The position numbers were made by a program, and so were the translations under genes. The notes below the pieces were generated by a model. The model was not told the origin of the DNA, ran no database searches, and saw only the letters and a list, made by a program, of their open reading frames with translations. A DNA stretch of 21,950 nt from CAZWBR01 sp964404205 (GTDB taxonomy: Bacteria > Bacteroidota > Bacteroidia > Bacteroidales > Prolixibacteraceae): positions 1-21,950 of the forward strand of contig CAYOJD010000047.1 in assembly GCA_964404205.1 (NCBI GenBank). The letters run 5' to 3'. This document shows, piece by piece, positions 7,068 to 15,688 of the stretch. Position 1 is the first letter of the stretch, and each line of letters begins with the position of its first letter.

Positions 7068-8852
7068 TCAATACTCATCTTTTGAGTTGGCAAAAATTTC
7101 GTCGATCAGCTCCTGATATTTGGCTTCGACTACTTTGCGCCGCAATTTCAATGTTTGTGAGAGTTCGCCGGTTTGGGGGCTCCAGATATCGGGAACCAGT
7201 TTGAACCGTTTAATTTCTTCGTGTTGTCCCAGCGTTTTGTTGATATCGCGGACCTCTTTCTGGATCATCGAAATGATTTTTGGATGACTGATTAGTTCTT
7301 CGTTGTCGTTGAAAAGGATTTTATTTTCGGAACAACATTCATGGAGATACTCGAAGTTGGGCGAGATTAATGCACTGGCAAATTTCTCGTGGTCGCCAAT
7401 CACCATTGCTTGTTCAATCAAAACCGACTCTTTCAGTTTGTTTTCGATCATTTGCGGGGCAATATATTTTCCGCCCGAAAGCTTGAAGATCTCTTTCTTG
7501 CGATCGGTTATTTTCAAATATTTGCCATCTTCGAGCATTCCCACGTCGCCGGTGTGAAACCATCCATCTTTATCGATTGCTTCGTTGGTCAGTTCGGGTT
7601 GTTTATAATAACCCAACATCAGATTGGGCCCTTTGGTAAGTATTTCGCCATCTTCAGCAATTTTAACCTCTATACCCGGAAGGACTGGACCATTGGTGCC
7701 AATTTTAACCTCCATCGTTACCAGATTGCTTACCGCAATTACCGGCGACGTTTCTGTTAGCCCGTAACCTTCGATAACCTTTATTTGGGCTGCTCCGAAT
7801 ACTTTGGCAATCCTCGATTGCAATGATGCACCACCTGAAACAACGATTTGAAGATTGCCCCCCAATCCTTCGCGCCATTTTGAATAGATCAGTTTATCGG
7901 CTATCGCGAACTGCAATCGTTTAAGGGGTCCAAATTTTTTGTTGTATTCAAAATCACTGCCCAGATCGACTGCCCAGAAAAAGAGTTTTCTTTTAATGCC
8001 CGAAAGCTGTTTGCCTTTGGCCATAATCCCGTCGTAGACTCTTTCGAGCAGACGGGGGACGGCGCAAAACATATGTGGCTTGACCTCTTTGATGGCCGGT
8101 ATAATTTGTCCAAGCGATTCGACATAATAAACACCCAATCCGTTATAATGGAAATTATAATTGACCGAACGTTCAAAAATATGACAAAGCGGCAGAAATG
8201 AGAGTGCCCTGTGCCCATGGCCGAGAGAATAGTTTTGAGCATGAGCCGTGAAATTGGAAACCAGATTTCGGTGCGAAAGCATTACCCCTTTAGGGGTTCC
8301 TGTCGTTCCTGAAGTATAGATCATTGTTGCAACATCCTCTTCGGTAATGTTGTTTTTCTTAGCATCGAGTATCGCTTTTAGTCGAGCTTCGTTTTTCTCC
8401 CCACTTTTGTACAATGAAGTAATATTTTCTGCACCAGCCACATCGTTAAAAGTAATTACCTTCTCGACCGAAGGGATCTCGGCTGCAATCGGTACCAGCT
8501 TCTTGTATAGTTTATCATCCGAGATGAAAATGATTTTCACTTCGGCATGGTCGAATATATAACGGTACTCTTCTTCGCTTATGGTAGGATAAACAGGGAC
8601 ATGAATTGCCCCACTCATCGACAGGGCCATATCTACAAAATTCCATTCAGGACGGTTGCCGCTGACAGTAGCTACCCGGTCGCCCTTTTTTAGGCCAAGG
8701 CCGATAAGGGCCATGGCCAACAGTTCAGATTTACGTGCAAAATCGGCCGTCGAAAATTTAACCCAGCCTTTCCCATAGTTCCCGGCTACGGCATCTTCGC
8801 GGGGATGGTTCTTTAAGCAATGATCCAAAAGATCGAAAGTACGCTTTACCAT
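7068..8852 (-). CDS. Long-chain fatty-acid--CoA ligase (AMP-forming)
   Basis: A 594-aa acyl-CoA synthetase of the ANL superfamily. It activates a fatty acid with ATP to an acyl-adenylate and transfers it to CoA, usually at the inner membrane face. Visible motifs are the P-loop MIYTSGTTGTPKGVMLSH (about 177-194), GYGLTETSPV (about 362), the ribose-binding DGWFHTGDVGML (about 427) and the hinge ITDRKKEIFKLSGGKYIAP before the mobile C-terminal domain. The subtype resembles bacterial long-chain enzymes (FadD15/LACS type, about 600 aa). Start: the frame opens at 8915 inside the upstream gene, but the ATG at 8852 begins MVKRTFDLLDHC, as in the family, and leaves 23 bp after the stop of the cytochrome c maturation gene. 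The two are therefore probably in one transcript. Confidence 0.93.
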   Translation of the reverse strand: MVKRTFDLLDHCLKNHPREDAVAGNYGKGWVKFSTADFARKSELLAMALIGLGLKKGDRVATVSGNRPEWNFVDMALSMSGAIHVPVYPTISEEEYRYIFDHAEVKIIFISDDKLYKKLVPIAAEIPSVEKVITFNDVAGAENITSLYKSGEKNEARLKAILDAKKNNITEEDVATMIYTSGTTGTPKGVMLSHRNLVSNFTAHAQNYSLGHGHRALSFLPLCHIFERSVNYNFHYNGLGVYYVESLGQIIPAIKEVKPHMFCAVPRLLERVYDGIMAKGKQLSGIKRKLFFWAVDLGSDFEYNKKFGPLKRLQFAIADKLIYSKWREGLGGNLQIVVSGGASLQSRIAKVFGAAQIKVIEGYGLTETSPVIAVSNLVTMEVKIGTNGPVLPGIEVKIAEDGEILTKGPNLMLGYYKQPELTNEAIDKDGWFHTGDVGMLEDGKYLKITDRKKEIFKLSGGKYIAPQMIENKLKESVLIEQAMVIGDHEKFASALISPNFEYLHECCSENKILFNDNEELISHPKIISMIQKEVRDINKTLGQHEEIKRFKLVPDIWSPQTGELSQTLKLRRKVVEAKYQELIDEIFANSKDEY

Positions 8853-8875
8853 TATCTGTTTAATTATCTTGTTGT

Positions 8876-11800
8876 TTATTGGTTGTTTAGCTTGTTTGAC
8901 TTGGTTTTTTGCCATGCGAAATAGGCAATGATTCCGATAAGCGAAAATAAGCCTGCCATCAGCGACGGAAAGGAGAGCCCGTTACCGCTTCCATAGGAAT
9001 GAAGCCCTGATAAGTAGTAATTTACGCCAAGATAGGTCATCAGTACCGAAAGAAGTCCAAGTATGGCTGCCAGATTAAAGGCAAACCAACCCCTGAAGCC
9101 AGGAATCAGGCGCATGTGCGAGATAAACGCATAGATTAATATGGTCACCAGCGACCAGGTCTCTTTGGGGTCCCAGCCCCAGTAGCGGCCCCATGATTCG
9201 TTGGCCCAGACAGCTCCCAAAAAGGTACCGATGGTGAGAAAATAGAGCCCCAGTATCATGGCAGCTTCATTGATATAGGTAAGTTGCTTGATGTTCCGCT
9301 GAACGTTCATCGCGTTGTTTTTATTGCTTAAAGCAGCCATCAGCAGGTTGAAAAGCCCAAGTAACGCACATACGCCCACAAAACCGTAGCTGGCCGTGAT
9401 AATGGCAACATGGAATGTGAGCCAATACGATTTCAGCACCGGTACCAGATTGGTGATTTCGGGGTTCAGCCAACTCATCTGCGCTACAAAAAGGGTTAAC
9501 CCTGAAAGGATAGCAGCAGCACCAATTACCATAATGTTACGTCGCGCAAAAATTAACCCAGCCAGAATTCCGGTCCAGGCCACGTAGATCATCGATTCGT
9601 AACCGTTGCTCCAGGGCATGTGGCCGGAAATATATCCCCTTACGCCCAAACCTGTCGTATGAATCAGAAACGTAACCGCTAAAACAATGGTCAGCCATTG
9701 AACAATCTTTGCACCGACCTCTTTCCCTTTTAGCAACGCCTTGAAGAAGAAAAAGATGGCTGCGAATCCGGCCAACAGATAGAGCAGGGAAAGCAGCTTC
9801 ACAATATTGATGCGGTAATACCAGATTTCGAGGGTTTGTTTCCTTTCAGAAGGGATGATAGAACTATATTTGTTTTGATAATCAATGATTTGGTCGATAA
9901 TTTGGATGGCCATTGGTTGATTGTCTGTTTGAATGGCCTGAAGAAAGTTCCCAAATAGCGCAGGAGTAGCGGCCATGTTCGAAGTTGAATCAATATTTAC
10001 TGTTGTGGGAGGCGCTTCCCAATGGTGGTTGTTGCTGTCGGTTGAAGGAAAAAACGTAAAGAGATCGCCTCTAAAGATCATGTAAGCCACATTTAATCTT
10101 TCATCAGTTTTGATGACGGCATTATCGAAAGTACCCCGAAGCGCAGCATTTTTGTGATAAGCTTCGTTCACGGCCTGAGATAATTTATAGTTTCCCTTTT
10201 CGGTAAAGAAATCGTTGTAACTGGCTTTCCCCCCTGTAATTCCCAGTATCTCTTTCAACTTGTCGTCAGAAACGGCAATAACCGGTTTTTTTTGCCAGTA
10301 GTCGGGGTTGGCGGCCATGCCCAACACGATTTGTTCGGGCGATAGGCCATCAAATTTTTCAGCACGCGTCATTTTCATCACTGCCTCGTAAGCCAATGTG
10401 GTAAATGGTTTTAGCCGGCCATCGTGCCCCTGTACCCAAACTTTGGCAAAACGGTTGGCTATTTCTGATGTGATTTGGTTTTCCGATCCACTGGCCCATT
10501 GTGCCGTAAACAGGATAAGAAGAATTGCGGATAAGGGTTTGGCCGCTTTTCTCATCAATTCGGCAAAATGGCTTTTGGGATGGAAAATGGACAGAAGAAT
10601 TCCGATAAAAAGTAAAAAATAACCAATATAGGTGATGGTTGTACCGGCAATATCTTGATTGACAGATAGAATAGTCCCTTTTTCATCGTTGTCGTACGAC
10701 GACTGGTAGAAGCGATATCCTCTGTGTTTCAGGATTTGGTTCATGTATATTTCTGCTTTTTGATCAATAGATTGCTCATTATCTATTAGTTGTACATGGC
10801 TTTCGTACGACGATGGGCTTTGCGATCCCGGATAATGTTCCAGAACAAAATCATTCAGTTTCAGCGAAAAGGGGAGAGTTGTCATTTTTGGCCCAATCCA
10901 TGCTGTAAACTGAGTATTGCCAAAAGTAAAAGAGACAGGTTCCTCAATACCTGATTCGTTTTCCCACAATGTCACCAGTTTTTGTTTTTCGCCGGAGCTA
11001 ACTTTAAGGCGTAGCGCGTGGGTCCCGGTCGCGTTTCCGTTACCCGACATGATATCCGTCTTGGCGGAAGGTTGAAAATCTTTCACAATAAAAACCACTT
11101 CCCCGATTTTATATAACACCCGCAAGCGGGCTTCCGTAAGCGAATCGGGAGGTAGGATTGTGGCCTGATTGTCTTTCATGTCAACCGATTGCAGCGAGTC
11201 CATGCATTGAACAGCTAATCCATTATTGCTTAAGCTAAAAGCAATATTGCCCTCTTTGCCAAAAGAAAAAGTATATCCTTCGTGGCGATAGCTTTCGCCG
11301 TGACGCAGGATTTTAGCTTTCATCCCTTCTTCTTTGGCAAAAATTAGTTCGATCATGGGCTCGCCTTCAGCATCCGGTTGTAGTACCGGGAGCACATCCG
11401 GGATATAATCAGTTGAGCGGAAACGAAATTTTTCGCCGTTAACGGACAGGCTTCCTGAAACAGTACCTCGGGAATAGATGCCCAGTAGTACAGGTTGGTC
11501 GTAGTTGGTAATTTCGCCATTATTTGTAGCCGTAATGTGAAACCATTGTTCAGCACTCGTCAAAGTATTGCTGGTTTCGCCTTCGCGGATGTGCATGGTG
11601 CTTTCGGTCCCGAAATAGCGTGTTACGGCTGCGCCGACAATTATTGTTACAAATGCCAGGTGAAAAAGCCCTATTGTAATTTTTTCTTTCCGGTACAGCT
11701 TGAATCTTATAAAACTATAAATGGTTGCCAACGAGAGGAATAGTAATAAGATTTCAAGGATGCGCGAATTGTAAACCAACGCTTTGGCTGCTTTGATTCC

Positions 11801-11905
11801 ATGAATGTGTTCGACAAAAGTGGCAAACCCAAGCATAAAAGCGGTGAGCAGCAACAGAAATCCGGCTGTAGAAACAGAGAAGAAATTGCGAAGAATATTT
11901 TTCAT
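8876..11905 (-). CDS. ccsBA: Fused ResB-CcsA cytochrome c maturation protein (system II synthetase)
   Basis: A 1009-aa integral membrane protein that joins the CcsB/ResB and CcsA halves of the system II cytochrome c synthase. This complex exports heme and attaches it to CXXCH motifs of apocytochromes on the periplasmic side. The N-terminal ResB-like part has three membrane helices in the first 100 residues, then a long soluble periplasmic region, with another helix at about 430. After a second periplasmic stretch (about 470-685) comes the CcsA part with several helices. It holds HTTGLGVRGYISGHMPWSN (about 748, first periplasmic His region), LTFHVAIITASYGFVG (about 832) and the tryptophan-rich WWD motif ESWGRYWGWDPKETW (about 905), followed by AFISHMRL (second His). 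Fused forms of about 1000 aa are common in Bacteroidota and Epsilonproteobacteria. No cytochrome gene is adjacent in the window. Confidence 0.95.
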   Translation of the reverse strand: MKNILRNFFSVSTAGFLLLLTAFMLGFATFVEHIHGIKAAKALVYNSRILEILLLFLSLATIYSFIRFKLYRKEKITIGLFHLAFVTIIVGAAVTRYFGTESTMHIREGETSNTLTSAEQWFHITATNNGEITNYDQPVLLGIYSRGTVSGSLSVNGEKFRFRSTDYIPDVLPVLQPDAEGEPMIELIFAKEEGMKAKILRHGESYRHEGYTFSFGKEGNIAFSLSNNGLAVQCMDSLQSVDMKDNQATILPPDSLTEARLRVLYKIGEVVFIVKDFQPSAKTDIMSGNGNATGTHALRLKVSSGEKQKLVTLWENESGIEEPVSFTFGNTQFTAWIGPKMTTLPFSLKLNDFVLEHYPGSQSPSSYESHVQLIDNEQSIDQKAEIYMNQILKHRGYRFYQSSYDNDEKGTILSVNQDIAGTTITYIGYFLLFIGILLSIFHPKSHFAELMRKAAKPLSAILLILFTAQWASGSENQITSEIANRFAKVWVQGHDGRLKPFTTLAYEAVMKMTRAEKFDGLSPEQIVLGMAANPDYWQKKPVIAVSDDKLKEILGITGGKASYNDFFTEKGNYKLSQAVNEAYHKNAALRGTFDNAVIKTDERLNVAYMIFRGDLFTFFPSTDSNNHHWEAPPTTVNIDSTSNMAATPALFGNFLQAIQTDNQPMAIQIIDQIIDYQNKYSSIIPSERKQTLEIWYYRINIVKLLSLLYLLAGFAAIFFFFKALLKGKEVGAKIVQWLTIVLAVTFLIHTTGLGVRGYISGHMPWSNGYESMIYVAWTGILAGLIFARRNIMVIGAAAILSGLTLFVAQMSWLNPEITNLVPVLKSYWLTFHVAIITASYGFVGVCALLGLFNLLMAALSNKNNAMNVQRNIKQLTYINEAAMILGLYFLTIGTFLGAVWANESWGRYWGWDPKETWSLVTILIYAFISHMRLIPGFRGWFAFNLAAILGLLSVLMTYLGVNYYLSGLHSYGSGNGLSFPSLMAGLFSLIGIIAYFAWQKTKSNKLNNQ

Positions 11906-12082
11906 CGAAGCGGTTTGAAATAGTGATGGCTAAAATAATCAAATTCGTTTGACACAAAATCAGGCAACCAATTGTTCATCTGTTTTGTAAGAAGTTTTTA
12001 AGAAAAAAAGTAAAATTTACACTGAATATTTGACCCAACGGCTGAATCGTTCGATTGCATGAAATAGTCAGCTGGCAAAATG

Positions 12083-12116
12083 AAAAAAGGAGGATAAATT
12101 ATCCCCCCTTTCCCAT
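12083..12116 (-). terminator. Possible terminator after the TPR lipoprotein gene
   Basis: On the minus strand an imperfect GC-rich hairpin (GGGGGGATA / TATCCTCC) is followed by a six-T run. The stem has mismatches, so the call is moderate. It lies just past the stop at 12136. Confidence 0.5.
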
Positions 12117-12135
12117 TTATTGTTGTAATTGCCCA

Positions 12136-13890
12136 TTACGGTACCAACAGTTTGAAATTCTGTTCGTCGAAGTATTTGGCAAATTCAAGATCGGTACGGG
12201 CCAGCGCACGATAAGCGATATCTTTGTTGATGGCGGTGCCGAGGCTTTCGTAAAACATGCTGGTTTTGGCGGTGCGGGCGGCAATAATCGCTTTCAGGTA
12301 AGCGATACGGCCTGATTCAACCGGAGCGCCGTTCAGCGTGTGCAACGCACCATTGTTATCGCCGGCAAGCAGTTGGGCCAACGCGCGGTTGGCTACATTC
12401 TGCGAACCTTCGCCAAGGTATTTAACAGCGGTTTCGTATTGTCCCTGTTTTATTTTCAGGATACCAAGATTTTCGTTTACCTCTTTACCTGCACCACTTG
12501 CTGCGCCAAATAATTCTTCGGCTTTGATCAGTTCGTTGTTTTTCAGTGCAATAACGCCAAGGTTATTCTGAACAACCGGGTTTTTCGGGTCAAGTTCATC
12601 TGCTTTCTGGAAACTGGCAGCGGCAGTTTCTTTTTCTCCAAGATTATATTCTACCGTGCCAAGATTGTTGAAGCCTCTCCAGTCGTCAGCAAAAATTTTG
12701 GTGAAACTGGTAAAGATTTTCTTCTGCACCTGTGGATCAGTTGTCAGTGTGGAGGCATAAAGCAGCTCGGCCTGATTCAGTTTCGATGGGTCGTTCAGGG
12801 CCAAAGTCATGATTTCATCGTCTGTTTTACCAATCAAATCAACAGCAGCTGTGATTTTGGCACGGCGCAACTGCGGAAGGATATCGTCGGCAACCGAGGT
12901 AAAAGCTGACGAGAGGTTTTTGATTTCGCGTTCGCGAACTTCCGGGTCTGAATACATCGAGAGTACGCGAAGAATCAGATCCTTATCCTGAATATTTGAT
13001 TTTTCCATCAGCGCTTTGAACCCTTCCCAGTCTTCGGGAGTATTCTTGGTTTTAACATCGGTATTGACTTTGTTCTTCTTCAGATCGCTCTCTACTACTT
13101 TCGATGCAGAGCCTTCGCGTTTTTCGGCCAACTTCGAGTTGAGGTCGTATTTGCCATCCGGCGATGCGTAAGCTGAGATTTCGACACCTTTCAATTCTTT
13201 TCGGTCAGCGGTGTAAGCATCGACAATATATTTGTTTAGGCGGGCAATTTCATCTTTAGTCAATTCTTTGCCTCTCACTTCTGAGCTGTTGATCAGATAA
13301 AGCAGGTCGGCAATATACTGATCGGGCACAATGCGTTGGAAAACATCGATTGTTGGATCGTAAACTCCTGTAGTATTTTTCTTTTTCTGGAATCCAACAA
13401 TGGTTAGCGGACTGTTATCGACCAATGTTGAGGTTGCGATTACACCTTCGGCAATTTTACGTGACGGAAAATCGAGTGTGGATTTGCCTTTTGTAGCGCG
13501 GATTCTGATTTCCAAATCAGATTTACGCATTCCTTCGTTGTATGGAACTGAACCTTTGTAATTGAAACTCCCTCCATCGGTATAGCTGATAACTTTGTTG
13601 TTGGCTTTTACGCTTTCGCCCTGAAGGATATAAGGGGTATAGGCAGTTTCGCCGGTTGCCGATTTGATTACCGGTGTGGCTGTAATCGTGGCTTTCTTTA
13701 TAAAATATTTTTCAGGAATCCGACCCTGAATACCTAAATCGACCACCCCGCCGTGTGTTTCAAGTACTTCGGGAGTGACTGTGTAGCTGATTTTGTCGGC
13801 ATTTTTCTTCATTTTCTGAAGGCTGGCGCATCCCGACAGCAATACAGGACTGGCCGCAAACATTAATAGGAATAATTTTACATTCTTCAT
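12136..13890 (-). CDS. Tetratricopeptide-repeat lipoprotein
   Basis: A 584-aa exported lipoprotein. The first 20 residues form a signal peptide ending in the lipobox LLSGC, so Cys21 should be acylated. The next residues (ASLQKMKK) are not acidic, which argues against the Bacteroidota surface-export signal and for a periplasm-facing anchor. Residues 22-230 look beta-rich. A stretch around 235-285 (VEISAYASPDGKYDLNSKLAEKR) resembles the OmpA-like C-terminal domain. Residues of about 390-530 hold TPR-like repeats (FNNLGTVEYNLGEKETAAASF, then NPVVQNNLGVIALKNNELIKA). Proteins of this kind often scaffold envelope complexes; the partner is unknown. I chose the ATG at 13890; a TTG three codons earlier is less likely. 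A -7 box lies 41 bp upstream. Similar lipoproteins occur in many Bacteroidales without a defined role. Confidence 0.9.
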   Translation of the reverse strand: MKNVKLFLLMFAASPVLLSGCASLQKMKKNADKISYTVTPEVLETHGGVVDLGIQGRIPEKYFIKKATITATPVIKSATGETAYTPYILQGESVKANNKVISYTDGGSFNYKGSVPYNEGMRKSDLEIRIRATKGKSTLDFPSRKIAEGVIATSTLVDNSPLTIVGFQKKKNTTGVYDPTIDVFQRIVPDQYIADLLYLINSSEVRGKELTKDEIARLNKYIVDAYTADRKELKGVEISAYASPDGKYDLNSKLAEKREGSASKVVESDLKKNKVNTDVKTKNTPEDWEGFKALMEKSNIQDKDLILRVLSMYSDPEVREREIKNLSSAFTSVADDILPQLRRAKITAAVDLIGKTDDEIMTLALNDPSKLNQAELLYASTLTTDPQVQKKIFTSFTKIFADDWRGFNNLGTVEYNLGEKETAAASFQKADELDPKNPVVQNNLGVIALKNNELIKAEELFGAASGAGKEVNENLGILKIKQGQYETAVKYLGEGSQNVANRALAQLLAGDNNGALHTLNGAPVESGRIAYLKAIIAARTAKTSMFYESLGTAINKDIAYRALARTDLEFAKYFDEQNFKLLVP

Positions 13891-13930
13891 AGTGAACAAA
13901 ATTTGTTGTGAGCGTCTATAGTTTGAGGGG

Positions 13931-13938
13931 CAAATTTA
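13931..13938 (-). promoter_or_regulatory. -7 box for the TPR lipoprotein gene
   Basis: The minus strand reads TAAATTTG, a full TAnnTTTG match, 41 bp upstream of the ATG. A TTTG lies 23 bp further upstream, slightly far for a -33 element. Confidence 0.5.
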
Positions 13939-13991
13939 ACGTTATTTGAACAGATAGAATGCAAATATTTGTTAATGTTGGTCGATTTCAG

Positions 13992-14627
13992 TTACAAAAT
14001 AACCCTTTTCAGGCCATTCCAGTCAGCAGGCTGAAAGATGGTATCCTTCAGTAATTGATAATTTTCAGGGAGGCCAACAAAATCAATATTGGTACTGTCG
14101 ATAACCAGAACCGGAAAGTTCTGCTGTTGGGCAAAGAAGTTGAAATAGCCCTCTTTAATTCTTTTCAGATATACAGCATCAATATCTTTTTCGTAATCGC
14201 GGCCCCGCTTGCGAATATTGTCCAACAACTGTTCCTCGCTTTGGTGGAGGTAAACATAGAGATCGGGCTTGGGCAGACGTTCATATATAATCTCAAAAAA
14301 TTTGCGGTAAAGGTTATATTCGTCGTCAGCAAGCGTGTTTTGGGCAAAGATGAGCGATTTCATGAAATAGTAATCGGCGATGGTCATATTGCGAAACAGA
14401 TCTCTGTGGGCCAGTTCATTTTTTAGCTGATTATATCGTTCAGCAAGGAATGAGAGTTCGAGTGGAAATGAGTATTTATCGGGATTGGAATAAAATTTGG
14501 GCAGAAAGGGATTGTCGGCAAATGCTTCCAGAATCAATTTGGCATTATATTCTTCAGCCAGCATACGGGCCAGTGTTGTTTTTCCTGCACCTATGTTTCC
14601 CTCAATTACCAGAAAATCAAAAATCAT
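13992..14627 (-). CDS. Deoxynucleoside kinase
   Basis: A 211-aa cytoplasmic kinase of the deoxynucleoside kinase family, which phosphorylates deoxynucleosides with ATP in the salvage pathway. The Walker A loop is GNIGAGKT (10-17). After it come LILEAFADNPFLPKFY, the substrate-pocket helix LELSFLAERYNQL, and ADYYFMKSLIFAQNTL, which corresponds to the active-site region after the third strand. The lid region with arginines is NIRKRGRDYEKDID, typical of the family. The specificity (dA/dG or dC/T) cannot be told from sequence alone. In many Bacteroidota this domain is fused to FolK; here it stands alone. It lies about 100 bp upstream of the TPR lipoprotein, which has its own -7 box. Confidence 0.92.
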   Translation of the reverse strand: MIFDFLVIEGNIGAGKTTLARMLAEEYNAKLILEAFADNPFLPKFYSNPDKYSFPLELSFLAERYNQLKNELAHRDLFRNMTIADYYFMKSLIFAQNTLADDEYNLYRKFFEIIYERLPKPDLYVYLHQSEEQLLDNIRKRGRDYEKDIDAVYLKRIKEGYFNFFAQQQNFPVLVIDSTNIDFVGLPENYQLLKDTIFQPADWNGLKRVIL

Positions 14628-14819
14628 TTTAGCTCAAAAATTCGTTGGGGTAAATTTATCGATTTGCGCGGAATCTACGGCTTACAGATACAAAACATTT
14701 GGATAGCCACTGGCTAAAGATATTTTGCCTGTACAATGACAAATTGGTTTGCCTGAAATTTGATTTTATTGTAAAATATTGTATATTATGCTGGTATAAG
14801 CCAATTATTGCTTTAACTT

Positions 14820-15146
14820 ATGAAGATTATCCGCTATTTTGCAGCAACACTTTTGTTCATAACCGGTGTGTTGCACCTTTTCCCGATTTTCAAAACGCCG
14901 TCAGATCCCAATGCTGTACCAATGTTGCTTTTTGCAATTGCCTATCTCACAATTGCCATATTGTTGCTTCTGAGGGCTAAAATTGCCTACTGGCTCGGTA
15001 TCATTGTTCCGTTGGCAGGTTTAGCCATTGGTTTTTTCAAAGTGGGGATACAAAACTGGGACGGTACGCTTACGTTTATGTTTGTTACCGATGCTATTGT
15101 GCTGGTTTGCTGTGTGGCTCTGCTTTACCGTTACAATCGCAAATAG
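14820..15146 (+). CDS. Small four-helix membrane protein, hypothetical
   Basis: A 108-aa hydrophobic protein with four predicted membrane segments: about 5-25, 33-52, 56-75 and 84-103. It starts MKIIRYFAATLLFITGVLHL and ends in the basic tail YRYNRK, so the C-terminus is probably cytoplasmic. The pattern resembles small uncharacterised membrane proteins of the DoxX-like/DUF size class, but I cannot assign a family. Its stop codon (15144-15146) directly abuts the stop of the convergent VOC gene, with no base between. No promoter is obvious in the 192-bp AT-rich space before it. Confidence 0.75.
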   Translation: MKIIRYFAATLLFITGVLHLFPIFKTPSDPNAVPMLLFAIAYLTIAILLLLRAKIAYWLGIIVPLAGLAIGFFKVGIQNWDGTLTFMFVTDAIVLVCCVALLYRYNRK

Positions 15147-15566
15147 CTATCTTTTTTTCATTTTACTGAAATCCATGTGGAGCATGCTCCATCGGTGACC
15201 ATCGATATCGATAAACCCGAAAGCGTACATCCATCCCTGGGTTTCTCCCGGTTCGGCATAGATAGTTCCGCCGGCTTTTCTCACTTTATTGGCCATTTCA
15301 TCGACCTCTTCACGGCTCTCTGCGTCAATATTGATCAATATCTCGCTGCCTTGCCAAGTGTCGGAGATTGAATGGGCGACGAATCTTTTAAAGTCGTCTT
15401 CCTGAAAAAGCATTACAACAAAACCTCCTTCACCAATAAGCAGGCTGCCCAGATGATCCGCATTTTCGTGTGTCGGGTTGTTGGCAAAGCCTATGGCATT
15501 GAAAAAGGCTTTCGATTTTTTTACATCCTTCACCGGAAGGTTCAACCAAACCTGTTTGATACTCAT
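15147..15566 (-). CDS. VOC family protein (glyoxalase/bleomycin-resistance fold)
   Basis: A 139-aa vicinal oxygen chelate protein with two beta-alpha-beta-beta-beta modules. The first is WLNLPVKDVKKSKAFFNAIGF to GGFVVMLFQ. The second is EILINIDAESREEVDEMANKVRKAGG to FGFIDIDGHRWSMLHMD. It is close to the PhnB-like/YaeR-type extradiol-dioxygenase-like set seen in Bacteroidota. Members bind a metal and act as isomerases, dioxygenases or resistance proteins; the substrate here is unknown. The length is normal. The gene is separated from the upstream zinc-ribbon gene by a strong terminator and so needs its own promoter in the short space around 15567-15634. Confidence 0.92.
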   Translation of the reverse strand: MSIKQVWLNLPVKDVKKSKAFFNAIGFANNPTHENADHLGSLLIGEGGFVVMLFQEDDFKRFVAHSISDTWQGSEILINIDAESREEVDEMANKVRKAGGTIYAEPGETQGWMYAFGFIDIDGHRWSMLHMDFSKMKKR

Positions 15567-15635
15567 CTGGACTCCGTTTTAAGTTCTTGAAGGATAACCG
15601 GCAACAATGATGATTGTTCAATAACACGAAAGGAC

Positions 15636-15674
15636 AAAAAAAGAACGACCCGAAAGGGCCGTTCTTTTTTATTT
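15636..15674. terminator. Terminator after the M23-to-zinc-ribbon gene run
   Basis: Arms 15637-15651 and 15656-15670 form a 15-bp stem with one wobble and a GAAA tetraloop (core GAACG). A and T runs flank the stem. It lies 15 bp past the stop of the zinc-ribbon gene on the minus strand. Confidence 0.92.
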
Positions 15675-15688
15675 TATTTGTGAACAGA

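Noticed and set aside
8853..8915. Longer start of the acyl-CoA synthetase inside the upstream gene
   Set aside because: The 21 extra residues are low-complexity and Lys/Gln/Asn-rich; the family start fits the ATG at 8852.
15602..15617. AACAAT-GATG-ATTGTT dyad upstream of the VOC gene as an operator
   Set aside because: It is short and AT-rich, with no regulator or conservation evidence to support it.
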